NCBI GenBank assembly: GCA_025936015.1
Contig: JAICUE010000139.1
Location: 1-6,828 of the forward strand
Source: Gemmatimonadaceae bacterium
GTDB taxonomy: Bacteria > Gemmatimonadota > Gemmatimonadetes > Gemmatimonadales > Gemmatimonadaceae
Direction: 5' to 3'
DNA length: 6,828 nucleotides
How positions within the stretch are numbered: the stretch's first letter is position 1; each line of letters opens with the position of its first letter. This document shows positions 1 through 5,014 of this stretch, piece by piece. Below the pieces are notes generated by a model. That model saw nothing but the letters and a program-made list of their open reading frames with translations, did no database searches and had not been told where the DNA came from. The position numbers and the translations under genes are program-made.

Positions 1-584
1 CCATCCTCGACCTGCCGTACCAGCTCATCGACCCCCCGGCGGCGCCCCGCCGGACCCCCGAGTTCCTCGCCCTGAACCCGCTCGCCCAGGTCCCCGTGCT
101 CCAGGACGGCGAGCTCACCCTCGCCGACAGCAACGCCATCCTCGTCTATCTCGCCGGGCGCTACGCCGCCGGCAGCGGCTGGCTCCCCGACGAGCCGGTC
201 GCCGCCGCCCGCGTCCAGCGCTGGCTGTCGATCGCCGCCGGCGAGCTCAAGTACGGCCCGGCCGCCGCTCGCGTCATCAAGGTCTGGAACGGCCCCGGCA
301 ACCTCGCCGACGCCCACGCCATTGCCGCGCGCCTCCTGCGCTTCACCGACGACCACCTCGCCGGCCGCAGCTTCCTCACCGACGACCGCGCCACCATCGC
401 CGACCTGTCCTGCTACCCGTACTTCGCCCGCGCCCCCGAAGGCGACATCTCCCTCGCCGACTATCCCCACGTCCGCGCCTGGCTCGCCCGCGTCGAGGCG
501 CTGCCGCGCTTCAAGCCGATGCCGGTCGCCCCGCCGCAGTCACCTGCGCCGCCCGCGGCCCAGCCGCCGGAGCCGCGCACGTGA
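1..584 (+). CDS. Glutathione S-transferase family protein, 5' end outside the window
   Basis: The open frame enters from the left edge (first whole codon at 3) and stops with TGA at 582-584, so about 20 N-terminal residues, including the usual catalytic Tyr/Ser/Cys position, are missing. The visible part has the second half of the thioredoxin fold: TPEFLALNPLAQVPVL, whose Val-Pro is the cis-proline that contacts the glutathione backbone, followed by LADSNAILVYLAGRYA, where Asp-Ser binds the gamma-glutamyl group. The all-helical C-terminal domain follows, with the N-capping box in ATIADLSCYPYF and a typical end at VRAWLARVEALPRF. A proline-rich tail of about 20 residues closes the protein. By family knowledge it is a cytosolic dimer conjugating glutathione to electrophiles; the substrate is unknown. 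The GTG at 96 is internal, because homology clearly continues upstream of it. The gene overlaps the next one by four bases, suggesting an operon. Nearly all codons end in G or C, as expected for the resident genome. Confidence 0.92.
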   Translation, partial: ILDLPYQLIDPPAAPRRTPEFLALNPLAQVPVLQDGELTLADSNAILVYLAGRYAAGSGWLPDEPVAAARVQRWLSIAAGELKYGPAAARVIKVWNGPGNLADAHAIAARLLRFTDDHLAGRSFLTDDRATIADLSCYPYFARAPEGDISLADYPHVRAWLARVEALPRFKPMPVAPPQSPAPPAAQPPEPRT

Positions 585-1924
585 CGCCGCCGGTCCCGGC
601 GCGCGGCCCGTTCCACCCCGGCGAGCTCGCCGCCCAGCAGCTCGCCGGCGGCGGCTCCCCCGGCGGCGCGATTCGCGACTTCATGCCCGATCAGCACCGC
701 CGCTTCTTCGCCGCGCTGCCGTTTGTCGTCGTCGCTACCGTCGAAGACCGCTCGCCTGCAGCGGCCACGGCCGGATCGCCGGAGAATCGTGCCGGCTCGT
801 CTGCCATGACCACCGCCGAATCGCCGGCGGATCGCGCCGGCTTGCCGGTCATCGCCACCAGCAAATCATCGACGAATCGCGCCGTATCATCGGCAGCAGC
901 CACCATCGACTCGGCGGGCACGTCCGGCGATGAATCGGCGGGGAGCCACGCCGCCTCGTCTTCCGCCGCGTCGGTCGATTCGTCGGCGAGTCGCGCCGGG
1001 TCGCCGGGCGCAGCGACCGCCGACTCGCCGGCGCATCACGCCGCCTCGCCCGTGGCAGCCACCATCGATCTGCTGGCGTATCACGCCCCCTCAGCCGCGA
1101 GGGCCGCCTTCGATCCTCCGGGAGGTCACGCCGACTTGCGTGGCGTGGCCGCTGTGGACGCGCGCGGGTATGGCGCCGCCTCGTCCGGAACCGCGATCGA
1201 TACCCGGTGGCCGGTCGCCACGATCTGGACCGGAGCACCGGGATTCGTCACCACGCCCGACGAGCGCACCCTCCACATCGCAGTGGACCTCGCCACCGCA
1301 GATCCGGCGAGTCGCGCATTCGCCCCGGGCGCCCCGTTCGGCATGCTCGGCATCGAGCTCGCCACGCGGCGCCGCAACCGCGCGAACGGCACCATCGCCG
1401 CGGTCGACGCGAGTGGCCTCACCATCGCCGTCCACCAGAGCTTCGGCAACTGCCAGAAGTACATCCACCGCCGAGCCGTGGCTGCCGGCGCCGCGACCGA
1501 ATCGCGCACCGAGCTGTTCGATCACCTCGATGCGGCAGCCGCCGCGGCGATCACCGCCGCCGATACCTTCTTCGTCGCCAGCGCCGCGCGCGCCGATCAG
1601 CCCACCGGCGGTGTCGACATCTCCCACCGCGGCGGCCCACGCGGCTTCATCCGGATCAACGGCGACACGCTCACCATCCCCGACTATCCCGGCAACCGCT
1701 ACTTCAACACGCTCGGCAACCTCCTCGCGTCACCGCGCGCCGCGCTCCTCTTCATCGACTTTCTCAGCGGCGACGTGCTCCATCTACAAGGCACCACCGA
1801 GATCGTCTGGGACGGCCCTGATGTCCGCGCGCTCGACGGCGCCGAGCGCCTCTGGCGATTCCACCTCCGCCGCGGCTGGCGCCGCCCCGCCGCGCTGCCG
1901 CTCCGCTGGCTCGCCGCCGGCTGA
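581..1924 (+). CDS. Pyridoxamine 5'-phosphate oxidase-like FMN-binding split-barrel protein with internal tandem-repeat insertion
   Basis: The 447-residue protein starts at GTG 581, overlapping the upstream TGA (GTGA); a weak GGAG lies at 569-572. Recognisable family blocks are an N-terminal FHPGE and RDFMPDQHRRFFAALPF (residues 11-48), the first barrel strand FVVVATVEDR (48-57), then after an interruption PVATIWTGAPGFV (211-223), GIELATRRRNRANG (257-270), QSFGNCQKYIHRR (286-298), and HRGGPRGFIRINGDTLTIPD with PGNRYFNTLGNLL (349-382). The C-terminus is WRFHLRRGWRR. These match the broad PNPOx-related, flavin- or nucleotide-binding family; true PdxH function is not implied and the substrate is unknown. 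Residues 58-207 are about ten 15-residue repeats rich in Ser, Ala, Pro, Asp and Thr. Without them the protein would be about 297 residues, close to what I recall for relatives. The insertion falls in the hairpin between the first two barrel strands. Coupling to the GST gene suggests a shared detoxification or redox role (inference). Confidence 0.85.
   Translation: MTPPVPARGPFHPGELAAQQLAGGGSPGGAIRDFMPDQHRRFFAALPFVVVATVEDRSPAAATAGSPENRAGSSAMTTAESPADRAGLPVIATSKSSTNRAVSSAAATIDSAGTSGDESAGSHAASSSAASVDSSASRAGSPGAATADSPAHHAASPVAATIDLLAYHAPSAARAAFDPPGGHADLRGVAAVDARGYGAASSGTAIDTRWPVATIWTGAPGFVTTPDERTLHIAVDLATADPASRAFAPGAPFGMLGIELATRRRNRANGTIAAVDASGLTIAVHQSFGNCQKYIHRRAVAAGAATESRTELFDHLDAAAAAAITAADTFFVASAARADQPTGGVDISHRGGPRGFIRINGDTLTIPDYPGNRYFNTLGNLLASPRAALLFIDFLSGDVLHLQGTTEIVWDGPDVRALDGAERLWRFHLRRGWRRPAALPLRWLAAG
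752..1201 (+). repeat. Degenerate 45-bp in-frame tandem repeat (about ten units) inside the PNPOx-like gene
   Basis: Units begin at 752, 797, 842, 887, then after a shortened unit at 932-955 (24 bp, a 21-bp deletion) at 956, 1001, 1046, 1091 and 1136, with a partial unit at 1181-1201. Each full unit is exactly 45 bp and encodes a 15-residue motif near S-P-x-A-A-T-x-D-S-P-A-x-R-A-G. Examples are SPGAATADSPAHHAA, SSAMTTAESPADRAG and SPVAATIDLLAYHAP. The word TCGCCGGC or close variants recurs at the unit start and again mid-unit. Units diverge most at the right end. Because every unit and the deletion are multiples of three, the frame is kept throughout. The encoded segment is predicted to be disordered or loosely structured (inference from composition). 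Confidence 0.85.
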
Positions 1925-2069
1925 CGGTCGCCGCGACTGCTCGCGATTCGCGGAACCGTTGTACGACGCGCGGAGGCTGCGTACGGACCAATCCGATGGC
2001 CTCGCGGTCATCGTGATGGCAAGCACCGGCATCATCTACGCAACCCAGTGCGGCGGCCCCGCGCCGCGG

Positions 2070-2278
2070 TCATCCTCGCGCCCGAGCGCGACGGGGGCTC
2101 GGCGTTCCCGGGATGTCGCTGTACGAGACCGGGCCAGCTTTCTTCCAGCCCTCCCGCAGCAGCCAGCTCTGCGGCCGGTACACGATGAGCGGATCGTACG
2201 TTTCGCGAAATGGCCACATCCACGGCTCGTCCTGCCGCTCGCTCCAGTCGGGAAACAGGATCCCGGTGGAGAACGGAT
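2070..2278 (-). pseudogene. C-terminal fragment of a disrupted minus-strand gene of unknown function (fragment 3 of 3)
   Basis: Read on the minus strand from 2278 to the TGA at 2070-2072, this encodes 68 residues plus part of a split codon. It begins PFSTGILFPDWSERQ, continues through EPWMWPFRETYDPLIV and YRPQSWLLREGWKKAGPV, and ends near YSDIPGTPS before a short Arg/Ala-rich tail. It looks like genuine coding sequence: codons mostly end in G or C and the composition is rich in Trp, Tyr, Pro and acidic residues, unlike the Arg/Ser/Pro-rich shadow frames around it. The upstream end is cut exactly where the group II intron begins. Joining base 2278 to 4481 recreates a GAT codon and continues the frame as TWLVDPFSTG. 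I do not recognise the family. It converges on the PNPOx-like gene with 145 bp between them, in which I see no further gene. Confidence 0.72.
2266..2278 (+). other. Intron-binding sites IBS2 and IBS1 in the 5' exon
   Basis: IBS1 is ACGGAT (2273-2278), directly before the intron. IBS2 is GTGGA (2266-2270), two bases further upstream. They are complementary over six and five bases to candidate EBS1 (2556-2561) and EBS2 (2469-2473). The geometry agrees with group II introns generally: IBS2 upstream of IBS1 in the exon, and EBS2 before EBS1 in domain I. The IBS2 pairing is short and less certain. Confidence 0.7.
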
Positions 2279-2555
2279 GTGCGTCATGAAGCAGAGGAGG
2301 AACCGATGAAATGAAACGTCATCATCCTCGGCCGGGTCGGGCCGGCTGGAGAAGGGGACCGCGAACGTCGCCGAGACTGGAACGGCGGCCTGCAAGAGCC
2401 GAGCGGTCTGAACTGTCCGCAAGGGTGCAAATCTGAGGCGGGCTACCACAGGTACCAGGGTGAAACCGTCCACGGAGACCCGTGGGCATTGAAGTCAGCG
2501 ACGGAAACCTCTGTATGGAACGACAAATTTGTACGCAGGCAGAGCCTGGTCGCAT

Positions 2556-2561
2556 ATCCGT
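2556..2561 (+). other. Exon-binding site 1 (EBS1) candidate
   Basis: ATCCGT is the exact reverse complement of the six exon bases that immediately precede the intron. It lies about 280 bases into the intron, a normal place for EBS1 in domain I. Six of six pairing exactly at the junction inferred from other evidence makes coincidence unlikely. Confidence 0.75.
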
Positions 2562-2800
2562 AGCGACTGGGTGCACCGCCATTGGGTGCGCCGCCGTCAA
2601 GCCCCGAATCGACGTGCGGTCCGTCCTGCCAGGGGTAGAGCTGACCACCTACGGTACCAAGGGTTACTCCTCTGAACATGAGAACCTCGACCCGAGCGCC
2701 GAGCACGCGAAGCACGGCAAGCCACCAGGTCTGGCGATGTCTCGGGCGAGGGGCGGAGCTTCCGTAGTAGTCCGAGCGCGGGAAAACCGCGTACATGGCG

Positions 2801-2806
2801 AAGGGA
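2801..2806 (+). promoter_or_regulatory. Ribosome binding site of the intron maturase
   Basis: AAGGGA ends seven bases before the ATG at 2814. It supports that ATG as the start, although clear reverse transcriptase homology begins further in. Confidence 0.55.
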
Positions 2807-2813
2807 AGCAGCG

Positions 2814-4397
2814 ATGAGGGCAGCATCCAAGCCGCTGGGGAAAGCTACGTATGTGGCGAACCAGACCGAACAGGCCTGGCTCCAGATCGAGCAAAGGAAG
2901 CTGCACACGCGCAGTAGAGATCATCTCGACTACGTGTTCCGCAAGCTCTGGGGGTTGATTACCGACCCCCGGAATTTGCGGCTGGCGTTTGCGCGCGTCG
3001 CGAGCAATCGCGGCGGACGCACGTCGGGCGTAGACGGGATCACGGTGAGACGTGTCCTGGAGACCGGGGTTGAGGCATTCGTCGCTCAGCTCCGCTCGGA
3101 TCTGCGATCCGGCGGGTACCGGCCTGTGCCGGTGCGACGAGTGTGGATCCCGAAGCCAGGGCAACCGGGGAAGTTTCGCCCCCTGGGAATCCCCACCGTG
3201 AAAGACAGGGTCGTTCAGGCAGCCATGAAGAACATCTTGGAGCCGATCTTCGAGGCGGACTTCTTTCCCGTCTCGTACGGCTTTCGCCCAGGGAAGTCCG
3301 TCCATGGGGCGCTCGAGCGATTGCGTATGCTCTTGCGGCCCAGGCAGGAACGGGGGAAAGCAGAACGATCGCTCCCATACCAATGGGCCATCGAAGGGGA
3401 CATCAAAGGGTGCTTCGACAACATCGACCATCATGCCCTGATGGATCGAGTTCGCCGGCGGGTCGCCGACCTGAAGGTGAACAGGTTGCTCGTCGCCTTC
3501 CTGAAGTCCGGCGTGCTGTCCGAGGAGCAGTTTTCTCGGTCTGCCACCGGAACACCCCAAGGTGGAATCCTGTCTCCGCTGCTGGCCAACGTCGCACTCA
3601 GTGCGATCGAGGAACGGTACGAGCGTCATGTGTGGCCTCGCCGCATTCCGACGCGCCGCCGTAATGCAGCGACGACAGAGAAGCGGGCGGAGCACGCCCG
3701 TTCGGTTGACCGGAGACGAGGTGAGCCGGTCATCTACCCTGTTCGGTATGCCGATGACTTCATCCTTCTTATCGCAGCTTCCATTGGCCCCAACCAAGAA
3801 GAGCGAGCGAAGGAAATTGCGCTGCGGGAAAAGGCTGCGCTGGCGGCGTATCTCAAGGAACAGCTAGGACTGGAGCTCTCGGAGAAGAAGACGCTCGTCA
3901 CACCCGTGACGGCGCCGATGCTTTTCCTGGGGCACCATGTCCGGGTGCGCCGCCATCCGTCCCACGGGCGGTTGGTCAGCACCACGGTGATTCCGCGAGA
4001 ACATAGCCAGCGGTTTCGTAGGAGGATCAAGGAGCAATTTCGTCGACGCAGCATCGAACGGAATCTCGGCGATCACCTACGCGAGCTCAACCCCGTGCTT
4101 CGGGGTTGGGGGAACTTCTACCGTCACGCATGGGGTGCTTCCAGCGTATTGCACGAGCTGGACTACTATGTGTGGTGGACCATCTATCGATGGCTAATGA
4201 AGAAGCACCGGAGCCCTAATGTACAGTGGCTCAAAGCTCGATACGGCCGACGACTGCAGCCAGGTGCGAGGTCGACAAAGTGGTGCGACACCTCAGTGAC
4301 GTTGTTCGAGATGTCGCACATCACCGTCGAACCTTACAGGCTGGCATGGGAACGATCACCTCACTACGCGATTCATCGCGGAGAGCCGGGTGCATAA
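2814..4397 (+). CDS. ltrA: Group II intron reverse transcriptase/maturase
   Basis: This 527-residue protein both helps its intron RNA fold and splice and copies it into DNA during retrohoming. The motifs are in order: an N-terminal segment (about 25-75, with SNRGGRTSGVDGIT); the RT fingers with VWIPKPGQPGKFRPLGIPTV (110-129) and FPVSYGFRPGKSVHGAL (151-167); RT3 EGDIKGCFDNIDH, with catalytic Asp196; RT4 GTPQGGILSPLLANVAL (246-262); RT5 YADD, with Asp314 and Asp315; and RT7 MLFLGHHV (369-376). The maturase (X/thumb) domain follows, including LRGWGNFYRHAWG (429-441) and a Trp-rich helix near 450-462. The C-terminal 50 residues contain no CxxC or HNH pattern, so no endonuclease domain is evident. 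All catalytic residues are present and the frame is intact, so it may be active. A/T third positions are more frequent than in the resident genes, consistent with transfer. The stop TAA (4395-4397) lies inside domain V. Confidence 0.95.
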   Translation: MRAASKPLGKATYVANQTEQAWLQIEQRKLHTRSRDHLDYVFRKLWGLITDPRNLRLAFARVASNRGGRTSGVDGITVRRVLETGVEAFVAQLRSDLRSGGYRPVPVRRVWIPKPGQPGKFRPLGIPTVKDRVVQAAMKNILEPIFEADFFPVSYGFRPGKSVHGALERLRMLLRPRQERGKAERSLPYQWAIEGDIKGCFDNIDHHALMDRVRRRVADLKVNRLLVAFLKSGVLSEEQFSRSATGTPQGGILSPLLANVALSAIEERYERHVWPRRIPTRRRNAATTEKRAEHARSVDRRRGEPVIYPVRYADDFILLIAASIGPNQEERAKEIALREKAALAAYLKEQLGLELSEKKTLVTPVTAPMLFLGHHVRVRRHPSHGRLVSTTVIPREHSQRFRRRIKEQFRRRSIERNLGDHLRELNPVLRGWGNFYRHAWGASSVLHELDYYVWWTIYRWLMKKHRSPNVQWLKARYGRRLQPGARSTKWCDTSVTLFEMSHITVEPYRLAWERSPHYAIHRGEPGA

Positions 4398-4418
4398 CGA
4401 AAGGTGCACGCCCGGTTC
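4383..4418 (+). ncRNA. Group II intron domain V
   Basis: The 36-base hairpin starts GAGCCGGG and ends GCCCGGTTC. It contains the catalytic AGC triad at 4384-4386. A lower stem of eight pairs (4383-4390 with 4411-4418) is followed by a two-base bulge (4409-4410 as C-G), then the upper stem TGCA/TGCA and a GAAA-type cap closed by a C-G pair. This is the catalytic core of the ribozyme. The last five codons of the maturase ORF overlap its 5' strand. Confidence 0.93.
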
Positions 4419-4421
4419 GGA

Positions 4422-4477
4422 GGGGGGCGCGTGGAAACCTCCCGACGCAAGTCGGGACAAGCGCCACGCGCCCACCT
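4422..4477 (+). ncRNA. Group II intron domain VI with branch-point adenosine
   Basis: A ten-pair stem (4425-4434 with 4464-4473) carries an upper hairpin CCCGAC-GCAA-GTCGGG (4441-4456). Three pairs at the base (4422-4424 with 4475-4477) leave A4474 as a single bulged adenosine. A4474 is the seventh base from the intron 3' end, the standard position of the lariat branch point. The linker from domain V is three bases (4419-4421). Confidence 0.88.
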
Positions 4478-4480
4478 TAC

Positions 4481-4562
4481 CAACGAGCCACGTCGCCGAC
4501 AATGGTCCTCGGTCTTCGTTGTGGTGGCGCCAGTTGTTGAGCACGTAGAGTTCAGAATGCAC
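4481..4562 (-). pseudogene. Middle fragment of the disrupted minus-strand gene (fragment 2 of 3)
   Basis: The 82 bases left between the two mobile elements encode, on the minus strand, HSELYVLNNWRHHNEDRG followed by PLSATWLV. This is protein-like and in frame with the fragments on both sides once the elements are removed. A GTG codon at 4560-4562 could pass for a start, but no Shine-Dalgarno sequence precedes it and the frame meets TGA at 4572-4574. It is better read as the junction with the recombinase element, where the hybrid codon reads Val. The product is not recognised. Confidence 0.7.
4561..4562. other. Candidate left crossover core (attL) of the recombinase element
   Basis: AC at this position is matched by AC at 6759-6760. 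It marks the last host base pair consistent with the restored minus-strand reading frame. No clear inverted repeats flank it by eye, so the assignment rests on frame restoration and the dinucleotide rule of serine recombinases. Confidence 0.4.
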
Positions 4563-4582
4563 CGTCCAAGATCACCGAGGGT

Positions 4583-5014
4583 GTGAGAATCACGTACCCC
4601 GTGGACCCGCTGGTCGGGCTCACGCTTCCCGTGTGGCGCAAGACCCACGTGCGAGGAGGCCCAGCATTCATTGTTGACGTTCCAGGAAGTCATCGCCGGG
4701 TGATTCCGATCGAGTGGACCGATCGGCGACCTTCGGTGCCGTGCCCACGCGTCAAAGGTCGGCCCGTCCTGTTCGACGCGCGGCGCCTAGTCGAACTGAC
4801 CGCCCTGCTCGAAAACTTGCGCAGCAGGGTCGGAGGATCAGAATCGGCCGCAGCTGAAACCACGAGCAACACAACGACCGCCCGAGATCCTCGACGAGCC
4901 AGCGATCGAGGTCGAGCGCATCGTCGCTCTGATCGTGGGTCCAGAACAACGCGACGCCTTGCTGCGATGGACGGCGGAGGCCGTTCGCCACGCGCTTCTC
5001 GAAGGAGGCAGTGA
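4583..5014 (+). CDS. DUF5372-like small protein associated with serine recombinases
   Basis: Starting at GTG 4583 the protein begins MRITYPVDPLVGLTLPVW, then AFIVDVPGSHRRVIPIEWTD (residues 28-47) and FDARRLVELTALLENLRSRV (64-83). The pattern R-[IV]-T-[HY]-P-x-x-P-L-x-G near the start, a central W-T-D and a terminal Leu-rich helix resemble the DUF5372 family, often encoded just upstream of site-specific serine recombinases. Its function is unknown; a DNA-binding or recombination-accessory role is inference. GAGGG directly abuts the GTG, so the start has no well-spaced ribosome binding site. From about residue 88 the sequence becomes Arg/Ser/Thr-rich (ASDRGRAHRRSDRGSRTTRR) and looks like a shadow of another frame, so the true protein may be only about 85-95 residues with the 143-residue ORF the result of a frameshift. 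Its stop overlaps the recombinase start (TGATG). Confidence 0.6.
   Translation: MRITYPVDPLVGLTLPVWRKTHVRGGPAFIVDVPGSHRRVIPIEWTDRRPSVPCPRVKGRPVLFDARRLVELTALLENLRSRVGGSESAAAETTSNTTTARDPRRASDRGRAHRRSDRGSRTTRRLAAMDGGGRSPRASRRRQ
4860..5010 (+). other. Protein-like stretch in a second frame between the DUF5372-like gene and the recombinase
   Basis: In the frame of position 4860 the DNA encodes PEILDEPAIEVERIVALIVG and then RDALLRWTAEAVRHALLEGG, helical and typical of real protein. By hand count, 30 of 40 codons from 4884 to 5003 end in G or C in this frame, against 15 of 40 in the frame of the overlapping 143-residue ORF. No ATG, GTG or TTG begins this frame between the stop at 4797-4799 and GTG 4935, and it has no stop until about 5231, deep in the recombinase gene. 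It may be a frameshifted second small gene or a continuation of the DUF5372-like gene after an indel. Confidence 0.4.
5002..5008 (+). promoter_or_regulatory. Ribosome binding site deciding the recombinase start
   Basis: AAGGAGG is a near-perfect Shine-Dalgarno sequence. It ends five bases before ATG 5014 but only two before GTG 5011, so ATG 5014 is preferred. That ATG overlaps the upstream stop codon as TGATG, indicating translational coupling. Confidence 0.8.

Larger units (their letters stand above)
2279..2813 (+). ncRNA. Group II intron ribozyme 5' portion (domains I-III and start of IV)
   Basis: These 535 bases precede the maturase ORF and hold no credible gene. They contain the GTGCG start and the two candidate exon-binding sites, EBS2 (TCCAC, 2469-2473, in the apparent CCG/CGG mini-hairpin at 2466-2475) and EBS1 (ATCCGT, 2556-2561). 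GC-rich complementary stretches fit the folded domain I scaffold, but I did not fold it and do not assign individual helices or domains II and III. Confidence 0.75.
2279..4480 (+). mobile_element. Complete group II intron (2202 bp) inserted antisense into the minus-strand gene
   Basis: The 5' end is GTGCG, the classic group II start, and the 3' end is AC, matching the AY rule. Between them lie a structured 5' leader (domains I-III and part of IV), a reverse transcriptase/maturase ORF, domain V at 4383-4418 and domain VI at 4422-4477. The left exon ends ACGGAT, perfectly complementary to ATCCGT at 2556-2561 (EBS1). GTGGA just upstream pairs with TCCAC at 2469-2473 (EBS2). Excising 2279-4480 restores the host reading frame, giving an independent check of both boundaries. 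Group II introns retrohome through reverse splicing and target-primed reverse transcription. Because this copy is antisense to the interrupted gene, splicing cannot rescue that gene's mRNA. The maturase shows no HNH endonuclease motif, and introns of that kind are thought to prime from replication-fork ends. Confidence 0.93.

Noticed and set aside
752..1201. CRISPR array
   Set aside because: The units abut directly with a 45-bp period, no unique spacers, and they encode an in-frame protein repeat.
2050..2067. Rho-independent terminator between the converging genes
   Set aside because: GCGGCG and CGCCGC can pair with a six-base loop, but no T-tract follows on either strand and such pairings are frequent at this GC content.
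930..2309. A 459-codon plus-strand open frame overlapping the PNPOx-like gene
   Set aside because: The translation is Arg/Ser/Pro-rich without family motifs, a typical shadow of high-GC coding sequence. It overlaps a recognisable gene and runs on across its end into the intron.
2036..2473. A single minus-strand gene of 145 codons
   Set aside because: It starts inside the group II intron and crosses its 5' boundary in a different frame from the protein-like host fragment, so it is a chimera.
2664..3797. A 377-codon minus-strand open frame opposite the reverse transcriptase
   Set aside because: It lies antisense to conserved RT motifs and its translation resembles no protein family.
4250..4397. 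HNH endonuclease domain at the maturase C-terminus
   Set aside because: No CxxC pairs or His-Asn-His spacing appear; only one Cys is present in the last 50 residues.
4356..4562. A 68-codon minus-strand gene starting at GTG 4562
   Set aside because: Only its first 27 codons are host-like. After 4481 it reads antisense through intron domains VI and V.
4561..4571. CGTC shared by both ends of the recombinase element (4563-4566 and 6760-6763) as the crossover core
   Set aside because: Joining at CGTC puts the minus-strand host gene out of frame and creates an early stop, whereas AC keeps the frame.
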